Part shown: positions 1-9,753 of the stretch, one piece after another
Layout of the letters: the number at the start of each line of letters is the position of its first letter
How positions within the stretch are numbered: position 1 is the first letter of the stretch
Assembly (NCBI GenBank): GCA_021805485.1
Contig: JAJZFF010000679.1
Span: forward strand, 1 to 9,763
DNA: 9,763 nucleotides
Direction: 5' to 3'
DNA from: Pseudomonadota bacterium
Lineage (GTDB): Bacteria; Pseudomonadota; Alphaproteobacteria; Acetobacterales; Acetobacteraceae
Notes under the pieces: model-generated
The model's input: the letters and a program-made list of their open reading frames with translations, nothing else
What the model was told of the DNA's origin: nothing
Database searches by the model: none
Program-made: the position numbers and the translations under genes

Positions 1-1
1 G

Positions 2-235
2 GCAACGTCCCTGTTCGCCCGGTTCGGCGCCGATGGCCGCGGACTGGCGCTCGCCTGCTCCCCAACGGGTGCCGAGCCCGATCGCCACGAACTGCATGCG
101 TTTCTGGCCGGCCGGGCCGCGGCGCCGGTTCCGGTCCCGCTCGAGGGATGGAACGCCGCCGGACTCGCCTGGTTCACGACCTCGCCGCTGCCCGCCCACC
201 ATTCACCGGAATCCCCGCGCCATTCGGTCGATGCG
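2..235 (+). other. Coding extension upstream of the GlgE homology, function unknown
   Basis: These 78 codons are in frame with glgE and contain no stop codon and no ATG, GTG or TTG. They precede the point where similarity to known GlgE N-termini begins. The peptide starts ATSLFARFGADGRGLALACS and continues into a Pro/Ala/His-rich stretch (PVPVPLEGW, then TTSPLPAHHSPESPRH) that reads like a linker. The first 20 or so residues alternate hydrophobic and polar positions, as in a beta strand at the end of a domain. It may be the C-terminal edge of an extra domain fused in front of GlgE, possibly a second GH13-like module. That is an inference, because only the tail is visible. The alternative is untranslated sequence before a start at 290 or 299, which would leave GlgE missing a conserved strand. 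Confidence 0.45.
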
Positions 236-2164
236 CCGCGCATCGCAATCGAGGCGATTGCGCCGGCCGTCGATGGCGGGCGCTTTCCGGTGAAGCGGAT
301 GGCCGGTGAAGACGTGACGGTCGAGGCCGATCTCCTTTGCGACGGCCACGGCCGCCTCGCGGCCGACCTGCTCTGGCGGATGTCCGGCGAGCCAGCCTGG
401 CGGCGCGCGCCGATGGCGGCCATCGGCAACGATCGCTGGCGCGCCCAATTCGGGCTGAGCGCGATCGGCCGCGCCGAATTCACCATCGAGGCATGGGTGG
501 ATCGCTACGGCACCTTCGCCGACGAGCTCGCGAAGAAACACGAGGCCGGCCTCGATGTCCGGCTTGAGCTTGTTGAAGGCCGGCAGTTGCTGGACGCCGC
601 GATCGCGCGGGCCGGCGAAGAGGCCAGAACCATTCTGGCCGAATGCCGAGCGGGACTCGAACGCTGCGCTCCCGGAGAGCAGGTCGGAAAACTGACCGCG
701 CCCGCCATCATCGCCGCGATGCGCGATGCCGAGGAGCGTCGCTTCCTGGCACGGCACGAACCCGCCTTGCCGATCGATTCCGAGCGTCGCGCCGCGGGTT
801 TCGCGAGCTGGTACGAAATCTTCCCCCGCAGCCAGAGCGGCGACGCCGATCGCCACGGCACCTTCGACGACGTGATCGCCGCATTGCCGCGAATCCGCGC
901 CATGGGATTCGATGTCCTGTATTTCCCGCCGATCCATCCCATCGGCCGGAAGAACCGCAAGGGGCCGAACAACACGCTCGTCGCCAATCCCGGCGATCCG
1001 GGAAGCCCCTACGCCATCGGCAGCGCCGAGGGCGGACATGACGCGATCCATCCCGAGCTCGGCTCGTTCGACGATTTTCGCCGCCTGATCTCTGCGGCGG
1101 CCGGGCAGGGCCTCGAAATCGCGCTGGACTTCGCCATCCAGTGCGCTCCGGACCATCCATGGCTGGCCGAGCACCCGGAATGGTTCGACTGGCGGCCCGA
1201 CGGCTCGATCAAGTATGCCGAAAATCCGCCGAAGAAATACCAGGATATCGTGAATGTCGATTTCTACGCCGATGGCGCGCGACCCGCGCTCTGGCATGCC
1301 TTGCGCGATATCGTCCTCTTCTGGATCCGCGAGGGGATACGGATCTTTCGCGTCGACAATCCGCATACCAAGCCGTTCCCGTTCTGGGAGTGGCTGATCG
1401 CCGATATCCGGCGGAACCATCCCGACGTGATCTTTCTCTCCGAGGCCTTCACCCGGCCGAAGATCATGCACCGCCTGGCGAAGATCGGATTCTCGCAATC
1501 CTACACCTATTTCACCTGGCGAAATTCCGCTGACGAAATGAAAAATTACCTCGTCGAACTGACGCAGTCATCGACACGGGACTATTTCCGTCCCCATTTC
1601 TTCGTCAACACGCCGGACATAAATCCCGCGTTCCTGCAGACATGCGGCCGCCCCGGCTTCCTGATCCGCGCGGCCCTCGCCGCGACGCTGTCCGGCCTCT
1701 GGGGCGTCTATAACGGCTTCGAGCTCTGCGAAGCCGCCGCGCCGCCAGGGACGGAGGAATATCTCGATTCGGAAAAATACCAGATCAGAAGCTGGGATTA
1801 TGGGCGGTCCGGAAATATCGTGGCGGAAATTTCCCTGCTCAACCGGATCCGCCGGCAGAACCCGGCCCTGCAAAGCCACCTCGGCGTGCACTTCATCGAT
1901 TGCGATAATGACAACGTCCTGTGCTTCGAAAAGGCCAGTCCCGATCGCTCGAACATCGTGCTGGTCGCGATCAGTTTCGATCCCCGCCAGTGGCAGACAA
2001 CCACGATCGACCTCCCTCTCGAACGCTACGGGCCTTCCGGGCGGGATGCCCTGCATCTCGAAGATCTCATGCGCGGCGTCGCATTCACCTGGCACGGGCG
2101 GCAGCAGGTCGTCGATTTCGACCCGGGCGAACTACCCTTCAGCATCTGGAGGATTCGCAAATGA
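2..2164 (+). CDS. glgE: GlgE, alpha-1,4-glucan:maltose-1-phosphate maltosyltransferase (5'-partial, N-terminally extended)
   Basis: Cytoplasmic GH13 enzyme that transfers maltosyl units from alpha-maltose 1-phosphate to the non-reducing end of an alpha-1,4-glucan, releasing phosphate. Counting from the GTG at 290 as residue 1, the triad is visible: nucleophile D356 in FRVDNPHTKP, acid/base E385 in FLSEAFTRP and D443 in NTPDI. The spacing matches D394/E423/D480 of Streptomyces coelicolor GlgE. The residues that bind the phosphate in that enzyme are also present: N312, K315 and Y317 in AENPPKKYQD, the Asn after the nucleophile, and K496-Y497 in DSEKYQ. The N-terminal beta domain begins near 236 (PRIAIEAIAPAVDGG), before the first GTG (290) and ATG (299). 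Neither of those has a convincing ribosome site, and starting there would cut a conserved strand. The frame is open back to position 2 with no ATG, GTG or TTG, so the true start is probably outside the window. The stop overlaps treS by 4 nt. Function is very sure; the start is not. Confidence 0.95.
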   Translation, partial: ATSLFARFGADGRGLALACSPTGAEPDRHELHAFLAGRAAAPVPVPLEGWNAAGLAWFTTSPLPAHHSPESPRHSVDAPRIAIEAIAPAVDGGRFPVKRMAGEDVTVEADLLCDGHGRLAADLLWRMSGEPAWRRAPMAAIGNDRWRAQFGLSAIGRAEFTIEAWVDRYGTFADELAKKHEAGLDVRLELVEGRQLLDAAIARAGEEARTILAECRAGLERCAPGEQVGKLTAPAIIAAMRDAEERRFLARHEPALPIDSERRAAGFASWYEIFPRSQSGDADRHGTFDDVIAALPRIRAMGFDVLYFPPIHPIGRKNRKGPNNTLVANPGDPGSPYAIGSAEGGHDAIHPELGSFDDFRRLISAAAGQGLEIALDFAIQCAPDHPWLAEHPEWFDWRPDGSIKYAENPPKKYQDIVNVDFYADGARPALWHALRDIVLFWIREGIRIFRVDNPHTKPFPFWEWLIADIRRNHPDVIFLSEAFTRPKIMHRLAKIGFSQSYTYFTWRNSADEMKNYLVELTQSSTRDYFRPHFFVNTPDINPAFLQTCGRPGFLIRAALAATLSGLWGVYNGFELCEAAAPPGTEEYLDSEKYQIRSWDYGRSGNIVAEISLLNRIRRQNPALQSHLGVHFIDCDNDNVLCFEKASPDRSNIVLVAISFDPRQWQTTTIDLPLERYGPSGRDALHLEDLMRGVAFTWHGRQQVVDFDPGELPFSIWRIRK
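2148..2152 (+). promoter_or_regulatory. Ribosome binding site for treS-maltokinase
   Basis: GGAGG lies inside the last codons of glgE, 8 nt before the ATG at 2161. The treS frame is open further upstream, to at least 1921, but this site and the 4-nt ATGA overlap with the glgE stop fix the start at 2161. Confidence 0.8.
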
Positions 2165-5100
2165 CATCATTGACCGATCAGATCATTCGACCCCAGGCGA
2201 ACATGTTCGATCCGCTCTGGTACAAGGACGCGGTGATCTATCAGGTTCACGTCAAATCGTTCTTCGACAAGAACAACGATGGCGTCGGCGACTTTGCCGG
2301 CTTGACCGAAAAGCTCGATTATATCGCCGAACTCGGCGTGACGGCCGTCTGGATCCTGCCGTTCTATCCCTCGCCGCGCCGCGATGACGGATACGACATC
2401 AGCGCCTATCGCGCGGTTCATCCCGAATACGGCTCGCTTGGCGACCTGCGGCGCTTCATCGACGCGGCGCACCGCCGCGGCTTGCGCGTCATTACCGAAC
2501 TCGTCGTCAACCACACGTCCGATCAGCACCCCTGGTTCCAGCGCGCACGGCATGCCCGGCCGGGCTCGTCGGCGCGGAACTACTATGTATGGTCCGACAC
2601 CGACCGGAAATACGACGGCACACGCATCATCTTTCTCGATACCGAGAAATCGAACTGGACGTGGGATCCGGTGGCGGGAGCCTATTACTGGCATCGGTTC
2701 TACAGTCACCAGCCAGATCTCAATTTCGACAATCCGCGTGTCCTGCAGGAAGTGCTCGGCATCATGCGCTTCTGGCTCGATCTCGGCGTGGACGGCATGC
2801 GGCTCGATGCGGTCCCCTACCTGATCGAGCGGGACGGAACGAACAACGAAAACCTCCCGGAAACCCACGCCATCCTGAAGCAGATCCGCGCCGCGCTCGA
2901 TGCCCATGCGCCCGGGCGGATGCTCCTCGCCGAAGCCAATCAATGGCCCGAGGACGCCCGCCCCTATTTCGGCGAAGGCGACGAGTGCCACATGGCGTTT
3001 CATTTCCCGCTGATGCCGCGCATGTATATGGCGATCGCCCAGGAAGACCGCTTTCCCATTTCCGACATCATGCGCCAGACACCGGAGATTCCGGAAAACT
3101 GCCAGTGGGCGGTGTTCCTGCGCAACCACGACGAGCTCACGCTCGAAATGGTTACGGATAAGGAACGTGATTACCTTTGGGAAACCTACGCAGCCGATCG
3201 CCGGGCACGGATCAATCTCGGCATTCGCCGCCGCCTCGCCCCCCTGCTCGAACGGGACCGGCGCCGCATCGAGCTGATGAACGGCCTGCTGCTGTCGATG
3301 CCCGGCACGCCGGTCATCTACTATGGCGACGAGATCGGCATGGGCGACAACATCCATCTCGGCGATCGGGATGGCGTGCGAACGCCGATGCAGTGGTCGC
3401 CCGACCGCAATGGCGGCTTCTCGCGCGCGGACCCGGCCGCCCTCGTCCTGCCGCCGATCATGGATCCGCTCTACGGCTATCAGGCGCTGAATGTCGAGGC
3501 GCAGGCGAAGGATCCGTATTCGCTGCTGAACTGGATGCGCAGGATGCTCGCCGTCCGCCGCCGGCATCGCGCATTCGGGCGCGGCGGCTTGCGCTTTCTC
3601 TATCCCGGCAACCGGAAGGTGCTCGCCTATGTGCGGGAGTGGACCGATCAGGACGGCGGAGAGGAAACGATACTCTGCGTCTACAACCTCGCCCGCACCG
3701 CCCAGGCGGTCGAACTCGACCTCGCGGCCTTCGATGGCCGGATTCCGCTCGACCTCATCGGCGGCGCGCCGTTCCCGCCGGTGGGCCAGCTTCCCTACAT
3801 GCTGACCCTGCCGCCATTCGCATTCTACTGGTTCAGCCTGACGACCGAAGCGGCGATGCCCTTCTGGCGCATCCAGCCGTCGGAGCCGCTGCCCGATTAC
3901 ATCACCCTCGTCATGCGGCTCGGCCTCGCCGACCTCGTTGCCGTCGACAGCCGGCACAGTCTCGAGACCGAAATTCTCCCGCCCTATCTCCAGCGCCGGC
4001 GCTGGTTCGCCGCGAAGGACAGGCATGTCCGGAGCGTGACGATCGCCAATGCCCATATGCTCGGCACAGCGGAGGACGATTTCCTGCTCTGCGAAATCGA
4101 GGTCGAGTTCGCGGGCGAGGGGAGGGGGGATGTGTATCTCCTGCCGCTCGCGGTGGTCTGGGATGACGGCCCGGTTGCAAGTATCGTCCAGCAGCTCGCC
4201 TTGGCCCGCATTCGCCGGCACCGCCGGGTCGGCTATCTGACGGACGCATTTGCGGTCGACCGCTTCTGCCACGACATCATCGCCAGATTGAGGACAAAAT
4301 CCTGCATCTCGCTCGCCTCGGGCCGGCTCAGCTATGAACCCACCGCGCTGATCGACGACCTGCCGCCGCTCGATGATGCGGAAATCCGCCGCTTTTCCGC
4401 CGAACAATCCAACAGTTCCCTGATCGTGGGCGACGCCGCGGTCATGAAGATCCTGCGGCGGACGGAGCGCGGGATTCATCCCGAAACCGAAATGAGCCGC
4501 TTTCTGACCGACGCGTCCTTTGCGAACATTCCCGCATTGCTGGGCGAAGTCGTGCGGCTCGATCCGGATGGCGAACGGCGCACACTGATCGTCGTCCAGC
4601 AGTTTGTCCGCAACCAGGGCGATGCCTGGCAGTGGACGCTGGATGTCCTCGGGCGCGCGGTCGATGGCGCGATTCACGCCGAACTCCGCGACCCCGGCGG
4701 GATCGATCCGCTCTCCGGCTATCTCTCCTTCGTCTCGGTGATCGGACGGCGCCTCGCGGAGATGCACTCGGTCCTCGCGCAGTTCGGCACCGGACCCGAT
4801 TTCGCGCCCGAACGGGCCGGCGAGGCCGAGATCGCGGCATGGGCCGAGGGCGCGAAAGGCCAGCTGGACGCCGCCGTCGCCGCGGTCGAGCAGATGGCCG
4901 ACCGGGCCGGGCCGGAAACGCAAGGCCTGATCCGGCGCCTGCGCGACGAGCGGACGGCGATCGAAACCCGATTGCGGCGCCTCGCCGAGGCGGGCGCCGG
5001 AACCCTGCTGACCCGTGTGCATGGCGACTTTCATCTCGGCCAGGTTCTGGTGGCGCAGGGCGATGCGTTCATCATCGATTTCGAAGGCGAGCCCATCAAG

Positions 5101-5493
5101 CCGATTGCCGAGCGGCGAAAGAAATCCTCTCCCCTGCGTGATGTCGCCGGTCTGTTGCGATCCCTCGATTACGCGGCCGCCACCGTGGAGCGCGCGGCTT
5201 TCGCGGCCAGCGAACGCGGCGAAGACCGTCAGCAGGCCATGATCGCGCGCTTTCGCACCGATGCCGCCGCGGCCTTCATCGAGGCCTATCGCGCGGTCGC
5301 GATGACGGCCCCGCGGCCATGGATCACGGAAGCCGCGTGGCGCGATGTCCTGGCATTGTTCATGATCGAGAAGGCCGCGTATGAAATCTGTTACGAGGCG
5401 GCGAACCGGCCCGGCTGGATCGACATCCCGCTGAGCGGCCTGGTCCGGATTCATGAGCGGCACGAGGGAGGCGGGGATGCCGGCATCGGCTGA
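2161..5493 (+). CDS. treS: Bifunctional trehalose synthase / maltokinase (TreS-Pep2 fusion)
   Basis: A 1110-residue cytoplasmic fusion. Residues 1 to about 560 are TreS, a GH13 enzyme that interconverts trehalose and maltose. The opening [17 protein letters not shown], the [12 protein letters not shown] motif (N117-H118), nucleophile D216 in [10 protein letters not shown], acid/base E258 in [11 protein letters not shown] and D324 in [12 protein letters not shown] are all typical. The beta-domain ends in FAFYWFSL. Residues from about 563 to 1110 are maltokinase, which phosphorylates maltose with ATP to alpha-maltose 1-phosphate. The cap motif [16 protein letters not shown] starts at residue 606, the catalytic motif HGDFHLGQ at 954-961 has the Asp at 956, and the metal-binding IIDFEGEP has D973 and E975. 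The length is usual for such fusions, and no frameshift is seen. It supplies the substrate of GlgE, encoded just upstream with a 4-nt overlap. The start is ATG at 2161, 8 nt after GGAGG. The upstream open frame to 1921 is only a shadow of glgE. Confidence 0.96.
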   Translation: MTSLTDQIIRPQANMFDPLWYKDAVIYQVHVKSFFDKNNDGVGDFAGLTEKLDYIAELGVTAVWILPFYPSPRRDDGYDISAYRAVHPEYGSLGDLRRFIDAAHRRGLRVITELVVNHTSDQHPWFQRARHARPGSSARNYYVWSDTDRKYDGTRIIFLDTEKSNWTWDPVAGAYYWHRFYSHQPDLNFDNPRVLQEVLGIMRFWLDLGVDGMRLDAVPYLIERDGTNNENLPETHAILKQIRAALDAHAPGRMLLAEANQWPEDARPYFGEGDECHMAFHFPLMPRMYMAIAQEDRFPISDIMRQTPEIPENCQWAVFLRNHDELTLEMVTDKERDYLWETYAADRRARINLGIRRRLAPLLERDRRRIELMNGLLLSMPGTPVIYYGDEIGMGDNIHLGDRDGVRTPMQWSPDRNGGFSRADPAALVLPPIMDPLYGYQALNVEAQAKDPYSLLNWMRRMLAVRRRHRAFGRGGLRFLYPGNRKVLAYVREWTDQDGGEETILCVYNLARTAQAVELDLAAFDGRIPLDLIGGAPFPPVGQLPYMLTLPPFAFYWFSLTTEAAMPFWRIQPSEPLPDYITLVMRLGLADLVAVDSRHSLETEILPPYLQRRRWFAAKDRHVRSVTIANAHMLGTAEDDFLLCEIEVEFAGEGRGDVYLLPLAVVWDDGPVASIVQQLALARIRRHRRVGYLTDAFAVDRFCHDIIARLRTKSCISLASGRLSYEPTALIDDLPPLDDAEIRRFSAEQSNSSLIVGDAAVMKILRRTERGIHPETEMSRFLTDASFANIPALLGEVVRLDPDGERRTLIVVQQFVRNQGDAWQWTLDVLGRAVDGAIHAELRDPGGIDPLSGYLSFVSVIGRRLAEMHSVLAQFGTGPDFAPERAGEAEIAAWAEGAKGQLDAAVAAVEQMADRAGPETQGLIRRLRDERTAIETRLRRLAEAGAGTLLTRVHGDFHLGQVLVAQGDAFIIDFEGEPIKPIAERRKKSSPLRDVAGLLRSLDYAAATVERAAFAASERGEDRQQAMIARFRTDAAAAFIEAYRAVAMTAPRPWITEAAWRDVLALFMIEKAAYEICYEAANRPGWIDIPLSGLVRIHERHEGGGDAGIG
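5464..5471 (+). promoter_or_regulatory. Ribosome binding site for glgB
   Basis: GAGGGAGG lies within the end of the treS-maltokinase gene, 5 nt before the ATG at 5477. It favours 5477 over the in-frame ATG at 5453, which has no purine-rich site at a suitable distance. Confidence 0.75.
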
Positions 5494-7642
5494 CGAAACG
5501 CTGGACGCGCTTGCCGCCGGAACCCATGCCGACCCGTTCAGCGTGCTTGGTCCCTGCCATGGGCCGCTCGGAACGTTCGTCCGGACCATCCAGCCCGGCG
5601 CGAGCGGCGTCACGCTCCTGTGCGGCACGGGTCTGGAACTGCCGATGACCCGCGTGCATGCGGGCGGCATTTTCGAAAGCGCGCCGGTCGAGGCCGCGTC
5701 CTACCGGCTCAGGATCGATTGGGGTGGTTCCAGCCAGGAGATCGACGATCCCTACCGCTACGGCCCGCTGCTCGGCCGCGACGAAATCCGCGATCTCGCC
5801 GAGGGGCGGAAACTGCGGCTCGCCGAATGCCTCGGCGCCATCCCCGTCGCGATCGGGGGCGTCGAGGGCGTCCGCTTCGCGGTCTGGGCGCCGAACGCGC
5901 GGCGGGTTTCCGTTATCGGGTCGTTCAACGGCTGGGATGGCCGCCGGCACCCGATGCGGTTCCGGCACGATGCCGGCGTCTGGGAGATCTTCATTCCGGA
6001 ACTTTCCGCCGGAGTTCTCTACAAGTATGAAATTCTCCAGCGCTCCGGCGAGCTCCATCGGAAATCGGACCCCGTCGCGCGGCAGGTCGAGGGCCCGCCG
6101 GCAACCGCCTCCATCGTCGCGCCGGTCCCGGCGTTTCGCTGGCGGGATGGCGCCTGGTGTGCCGCGCGCGAAGCCCGTGCTGACAGGCCGTTATCCATCT
6201 ACGAAGTCCACGCCCCCTCGTGGCGCCGTCACCCGGATGGCCGCCCCTTGCTCTGGCGCGAACTGGCCGACACGCTGATCCCCTATGTGCGCGATCTCGG
6301 CTTTACCCATATCGAATTCCTGCCGCTCACGGCGCACCCTTTCGGCGGGTCGTGGGGGTACCAGCCGCTGTCGCAATTCGCGCCGCTCCCCGCCCTCGGC
6401 ACGCCGGAAGAGCTGGCGGACTTCGTCGATCGCTGTCATGCGGCGGGTCTCGGAGTCATTCTCGACTGGGTGCCCGGACATTTTCCGACCGATGCCCACG
6501 GGCTCGTCCGGTTCGACGGAACCGCGCTCTATGAACACGAAGATCCCAGAGAGGGATTCCATCAGGACTGGAATACGCTGATCTACAATCTCGGCCGGAC
6601 CGAAGTCAGGAATTTCCTGATTGCCAGCGCGGTGTTCTGGCTCGAGACATTTCACATCGATGGACTCCGCGTCGATGCGGTCGCGTCGATGCTGTATCGC
6701 GACTATTCGCGCCAGCCCGGCGAGTGGATCCCGAACCGCCATGGCGGGCGGGAGAACCTCGAAGCCGTCGCCTTCCTCCGGGAGCTTTCAGCCGCCATCG
6801 CTGAAAATGTTCCAGGCGCCATGCTGATCGCCGAGGAATCGACGGCGTGGCCGGGGGTGAGCCATCCGGTCGAACAGGGCGGTCTCGGCTTTACCCACAA
6901 GTGGAACATGGGCTGGATGCACGACACGTTGCGGTATGTCGGACATGATCCGGTGCATCGCAAATTCTCCCACCACGACATGACCTTTGGCCTCGTTTAC
7001 GCGTTTTCCGAGCGCTTCGTGCTGCCGATCTCGCACGACGAGGTCGTGCACGGAAAGCGGTCGCTGCTCGGCAAGATGCCCGGCGACGCCTGGCAGCGTC
7101 TGGCCAACCTCCGGCTCTACCTCGCGTTCATGTGGACCCAGCCTGGCAAGAAGCTGTTGTTCATGGGGCAGGAATTCGGCCAGAGTGCGGAATGGAATCA
7201 CGATGCCGAATTGAACTGGCCGGAGGCGGCAACGCCGGAACACGCGGCCCTGCGCCTGCTGTTGCGCGACCTGAACCATCTCTATCGCGACGCCCCCTCG
7301 CTGTCGTGCACGGATTTCGATCCCGGCGGCTTTCGCTGGGTGGTCGAGGATGACGCGGATCAAAGCGTCTTTGCCTGGCTGCGGCATGTGGGAAATGACC
7401 CAAACGCTCTTCTGGTCCTCTGCAACTTCACGCCGGTGCCGCGTGAGCGATACCATGTGGGCGTGCCGCTGCCGGGGCGCTGGCGCGAAGTGCTGAACAC
7501 CGACGCCGTCGAGTATGGCGGCAGCGGCCTCGGCAATCTCGGCGGGATCGACAGTGACGATCACCCCGCCCACGGCTTCGCGCAGTCGCTGTCGCTGACA
7601 TTGCCGCCGCTGGCAGCGCTGATCCTGCGTGCGGAGAGCTGA
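5477..7642 (+). CDS. glgB: GlgB, 1,4-alpha-glucan branching enzyme
   Basis: A GH13 branching enzyme that cuts an alpha-1,4-glucan chain and rejoins the piece through an alpha-1,6 bond. Here it would branch the linear glucan made by GlgE. From ATG 5477 it has 721 residues, close to the 728 of E. coli GlgB. An N1 domain opens with the typical [19 protein letters not shown]48 module follows from about residue 132 ([23 protein letters not shown]), then the catalytic barrel. D330 ([14 protein letters not shown]), nucleophile D400 ([13 protein letters not shown]), acid/base E453 ([12 protein letters not shown]) and D521 ([21 protein letters not shown]) match E. coli D335, D405, E458 and D526 with a constant offset of 5. 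A C-terminal beta domain ends the protein. The gene overlaps treS by 17 nt from this start, or by 41 nt if the in-frame ATG at 5453 were used. The stop shares one base with the glgX start. Identity is near certain. Confidence 0.96.
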   Translation: MPASADETLDALAAGTHADPFSVLGPCHGPLGTFVRTIQPGASGVTLLCGTGLELPMTRVHAGGIFESAPVEAASYRLRIDWGGSSQEIDDPYRYGPLLGRDEIRDLAEGRKLRLAECLGAIPVAIGGVEGVRFAVWAPNARRVSVIGSFNGWDGRRHPMRFRHDAGVWEIFIPELSAGVLYKYEILQRSGELHRKSDPVARQVEGPPATASIVAPVPAFRWRDGAWCAAREARADRPLSIYEVHAPSWRRHPDGRPLLWRELADTLIPYVRDLGFTHIEFLPLTAHPFGGSWGYQPLSQFAPLPALGTPEELADFVDRCHAAGLGVILDWVPGHFPTDAHGLVRFDGTALYEHEDPREGFHQDWNTLIYNLGRTEVRNFLIASAVFWLETFHIDGLRVDAVASMLYRDYSRQPGEWIPNRHGGRENLEAVAFLRELSAAIAENVPGAMLIAEESTAWPGVSHPVEQGGLGFTHKWNMGWMHDTLRYVGHDPVHRKFSHHDMTFGLVYAFSERFVLPISHDEVVHGKRSLLGKMPGDAWQRLANLRLYLAFMWTQPGKKLLFMGQEFGQSAEWNHDAELNWPEAATPEHAALRLLLRDLNHLYRDAPSLSCTDFDPGGFRWVVEDDADQSVFAWLRHVGNDPNALLVLCNFTPVPRERYHVGVPLPGRWREVLNTDAVEYGGSGLGNLGGIDSDDHPAHGFAQSLSLTLPPLAALILRAES

Positions 7643-9753
7643 TGGCCAGCCTGCCGAAATATATGACCGCGGGGCGGTGCGATCCGCTGGGCGCGACCTG
7701 GGACGGGTTCGGGGTCAATTTCGCGGTGTTCTCGGCCAATGCCGACCGGATCGAACTATGCGTGTTCGACAGGAGCGGCCGCCGCGAGATCGCGCGCTAC
7801 GACCTGCCGGACTGCACGGACGAGGTCTTTCACGGCTATCTGCCCGATGCCCTGCCCGGCCTCGTCTACGGATACCGCGCCCATGGTCCGTATCAGCCCG
7901 AACTGGGCCACCGCTTCAACCCGAACAAGCTGCTGCTCGATCCTTACGCCCGCGCCCTGATCGGCGAGGTCCGCTGGTCCGACACGTTGTTCGGCTACCG
8001 GCCTGGTGCCACCCGCGCCGACCTCTCGTTCGATCGCCGCGACTCGGCCCAGGCGATGCCCAAGGCCGTCGTCCTCACCGACGACGCAACCTGGGGCGAT
8101 GACCGCAAGCCGCTTCTGGGCTGGGCGGAGACGGTCATCTACGAGGCGCACATACGCGGCCTGACGCGGCAACGCGCCGACCTTCCGGAGGACAGACGCG
8201 GCACCTTCGCCGCGCTGCGCGATCCGCGCATGATCGATCATCTCGTCAGGCTCGGGATCACCGCGATCGAGCTTCTCCCGGTTCACGCGATCCTGCAGGA
8301 CCGGTTCCTCGTCGAGCGGCGACTCTCGAATTACTGGGGCTATTCGACGCTTTCCTTCTTCGCGCCGGAGCGGCGCTATTTCGCCGAGCCCGACAACCCG
8401 GATGACGAGTTGCGCGCCACCGTCCGGCGCCTGCACGAAGCCGGAATCGAGATCATCCTCGATGTCGTCTACAATCATACCTGCGAGGGGGACGAGACCG
8501 GCCCCACGCTCTCCTGGCGCGGGCTCGACAATGCCAGCTATTACCGGCTGATGCCCGGCCACCAACGCCGCTGCGTCAACCACACGGGGTGCGGAAACAC
8601 GGTCAACATCGCCCACCCGCGCGTGCTGCAGATGGTGACCGACAGTCTGCGCCATTGGGCAACGCGCTTCCGGATCGACGGTTTCAGATTCGATCTCGCA
8701 ACGACGCTCGGCCGCGAAGCGGACGATTTCGATCCCTCCGCCGGCTTCTTCGATGCCATCCGGCAGGATCCCGTGCTCTCCCGCCTCAAGCTGATCGCCG
8801 AGCCGTGGGATCTCGGGCCCGGCGGCTATCAGCTGGGCAATTATCCGCCCGGCTTCGCCGAATGGAACGCGGCATTCAGGGACGGCGCGCGGCGGTTCTG
8901 GCGTGGCGATCCCGGGCAGCGGCCGGAAATCGCGCGCCGGCTGATGGGCTCGCCCGAATTGTTCGATCGCCGCCGCCGGCGTCCCTCGGCCTCGGTCAAT
9001 TTCGTCACCGCGCATGACGGCTTCACCCTGCGCGATCTCGTCTCGTATTCGGAACGGCATAATTTCGCCAACGGCGAGGACAACCGCGACGGCGCCGAGG
9101 ACAACGTCTCCTCGAACTGGGGCGTCGAGGGCGAGACCGCGGACGGCGCGATCAATGCCCTGCGCGATCGCGTGCGCCGGGCGCTGCTGGCGACGTTGTT
9201 TTCATCATACGGCACGCCGATGCTGCTCGCGGGAGACGAGATCAACCGCACCCAGCGCGGGAACAACAACGCCTATTGCCAGGACAACGAGCTTTCCTGG
9301 CTCGACTGGACCGCGCTCGACGACGAGTCCGGCACCGGCATGCTCGGCTTCGTCACCGCGCTGGCCGCCGTGCGTCGCCGCTATCCCAGTCTGCGCAGCG
9401 CCGTCTTTCTCCACGGTATCGGCATGATCGCGGATGACCTGCCGGACACCGCCTGGTTCGACGAGGCCGGAAACCCGCTCGACAGCCACGCCTGGTCCGA
9501 TGCCGCGGCGCGCCTGCTGGTGCTGCGGCGCGCCACCGCGAGCGAACGGCGGCGCGAGGCAACCCTGCTGCTGCTGAACGCCTCCGAGGATGACAGGGTC
9601 TTCACCCTGCCCGCACCCGCCTTCGCCTGGATCATCGAAATCGATTCCGCCCGGGCGGAGCAGTCCCGCCGCCCGGTGGACGGCCCCGATCTCACCGTCG
9701 CCGCGCGGTCGATGATGATCCTCGGCGCCGAGCTCGCGCCGCCCATCGCATGA
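7642..9753 (+). CDS. glgX: GlgX, glycogen debranching enzyme
   Basis: A GH13 isoamylase-type enzyme that hydrolyses alpha-1,6 branches of glycogen, normally short stubs left by phosphorylase. The 703 residues begin with a CBM48 module (LGATWDGFGVNFAVFSANA, then YGYRAHGPYQPELGHRFNP). The barrel carries D274 (ILDVVYNHTCEGDE), nucleophile D351 (RIDGFRFDLATTLGRE), acid/base E387 (LIAEPWDLGPGGYQLGNYP) and D459 (FVTAHDGFTLRDLVSY). Other hallmarks of GlgX/TreX are HNFANGEDNRDG, LLAGDEINRTQRGNNN and CQDNELSWLDW. A beta domain closes the protein. The ATG shares one base with the glgB stop (TGATG). GGAGAG at 7633-7638 is a close ribosome site, and re-initiation after glgB is likely. Its place here suggests trimming or turnover of the GlgE/GlgB glucan. 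It could also provide linear chains to TreY/TreZ, if those lie nearby, which cannot be seen. Confidence 0.95.
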   Translation: MASLPKYMTAGRCDPLGATWDGFGVNFAVFSANADRIELCVFDRSGRREIARYDLPDCTDEVFHGYLPDALPGLVYGYRAHGPYQPELGHRFNPNKLLLDPYARALIGEVRWSDTLFGYRPGATRADLSFDRRDSAQAMPKAVVLTDDATWGDDRKPLLGWAETVIYEAHIRGLTRQRADLPEDRRGTFAALRDPRMIDHLVRLGITAIELLPVHAILQDRFLVERRLSNYWGYSTLSFFAPERRYFAEPDNPDDELRATVRRLHEAGIEIILDVVYNHTCEGDETGPTLSWRGLDNASYYRLMPGHQRRCVNHTGCGNTVNIAHPRVLQMVTDSLRHWATRFRIDGFRFDLATTLGREADDFDPSAGFFDAIRQDPVLSRLKLIAEPWDLGPGGYQLGNYPPGFAEWNAAFRDGARRFWRGDPGQRPEIARRLMGSPELFDRRRRRPSASVNFVTAHDGFTLRDLVSYSERHNFANGEDNRDGAEDNVSSNWGVEGETADGAINALRDRVRRALLATLFSSYGTPMLLAGDEINRTQRGNNNAYCQDNELSWLDWTALDDESGTGMLGFVTALAAVRRRYPSLRSAVFLHGIGMIADDLPDTAWFDEAGNPLDSHAWSDAAARLLVLRRATASERRREATLLLLNASEDDRVFTLPAPAFAWIIEIDSARAEQSRRPVDGPDLTVAARSMMILGAELAPPIA

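Noticed and set aside
33..293. Small plus-strand open frame at the left end, 86 codons, starting at ATG 33.
   Set aside because: Its product is Arg/Pro/Ser-rich, as expected for a shifted reading of GC-rich coding DNA, and it overlaps the frame that carries the GlgE N-terminus.
203..1498. Minus-strand open frame of 431 codons opposite glgE.
   Set aside because: Same cause: codon register with glgE and lack of TTA, CTA and TCA codons in GC-rich DNA. It ends at the sense TCA codon at 203.
1921..2160. Upstream extension of the treS frame by 80 codons within glgE.
   Set aside because: The extra residues are Arg/Ser/Pro-rich and look like an out-of-frame reading of glgE. GGAGG before 2161 and the ATGA overlap give a good start there.
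5453..5476. Alternative glgB start at the ATG at 5453.
   Set aside because: It has no suitable ribosome site and would add eight residues with no visible homology. GAGGGAGG is placed correctly for 5477. It cannot be fully excluded.
2167..5670. A very long open frame on the minus strand, 1167 codons, opposite treS-maltokinase.
   Set aside because: It lies in exact codon register with the sense gene, so it stays open simply because that gene avoids TTA, CTA and TCA codons after the TCA at 2167. The translation resembles no known family and the sense protein is unmistakable.
7756..9060. Minus-strand open frame of 434 codons opposite glgX.
   Set aside because: It is a shadow of the GC-rich coding strand with no recognisable motif. 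The glgX protein is complete and conserved across the same stretch.
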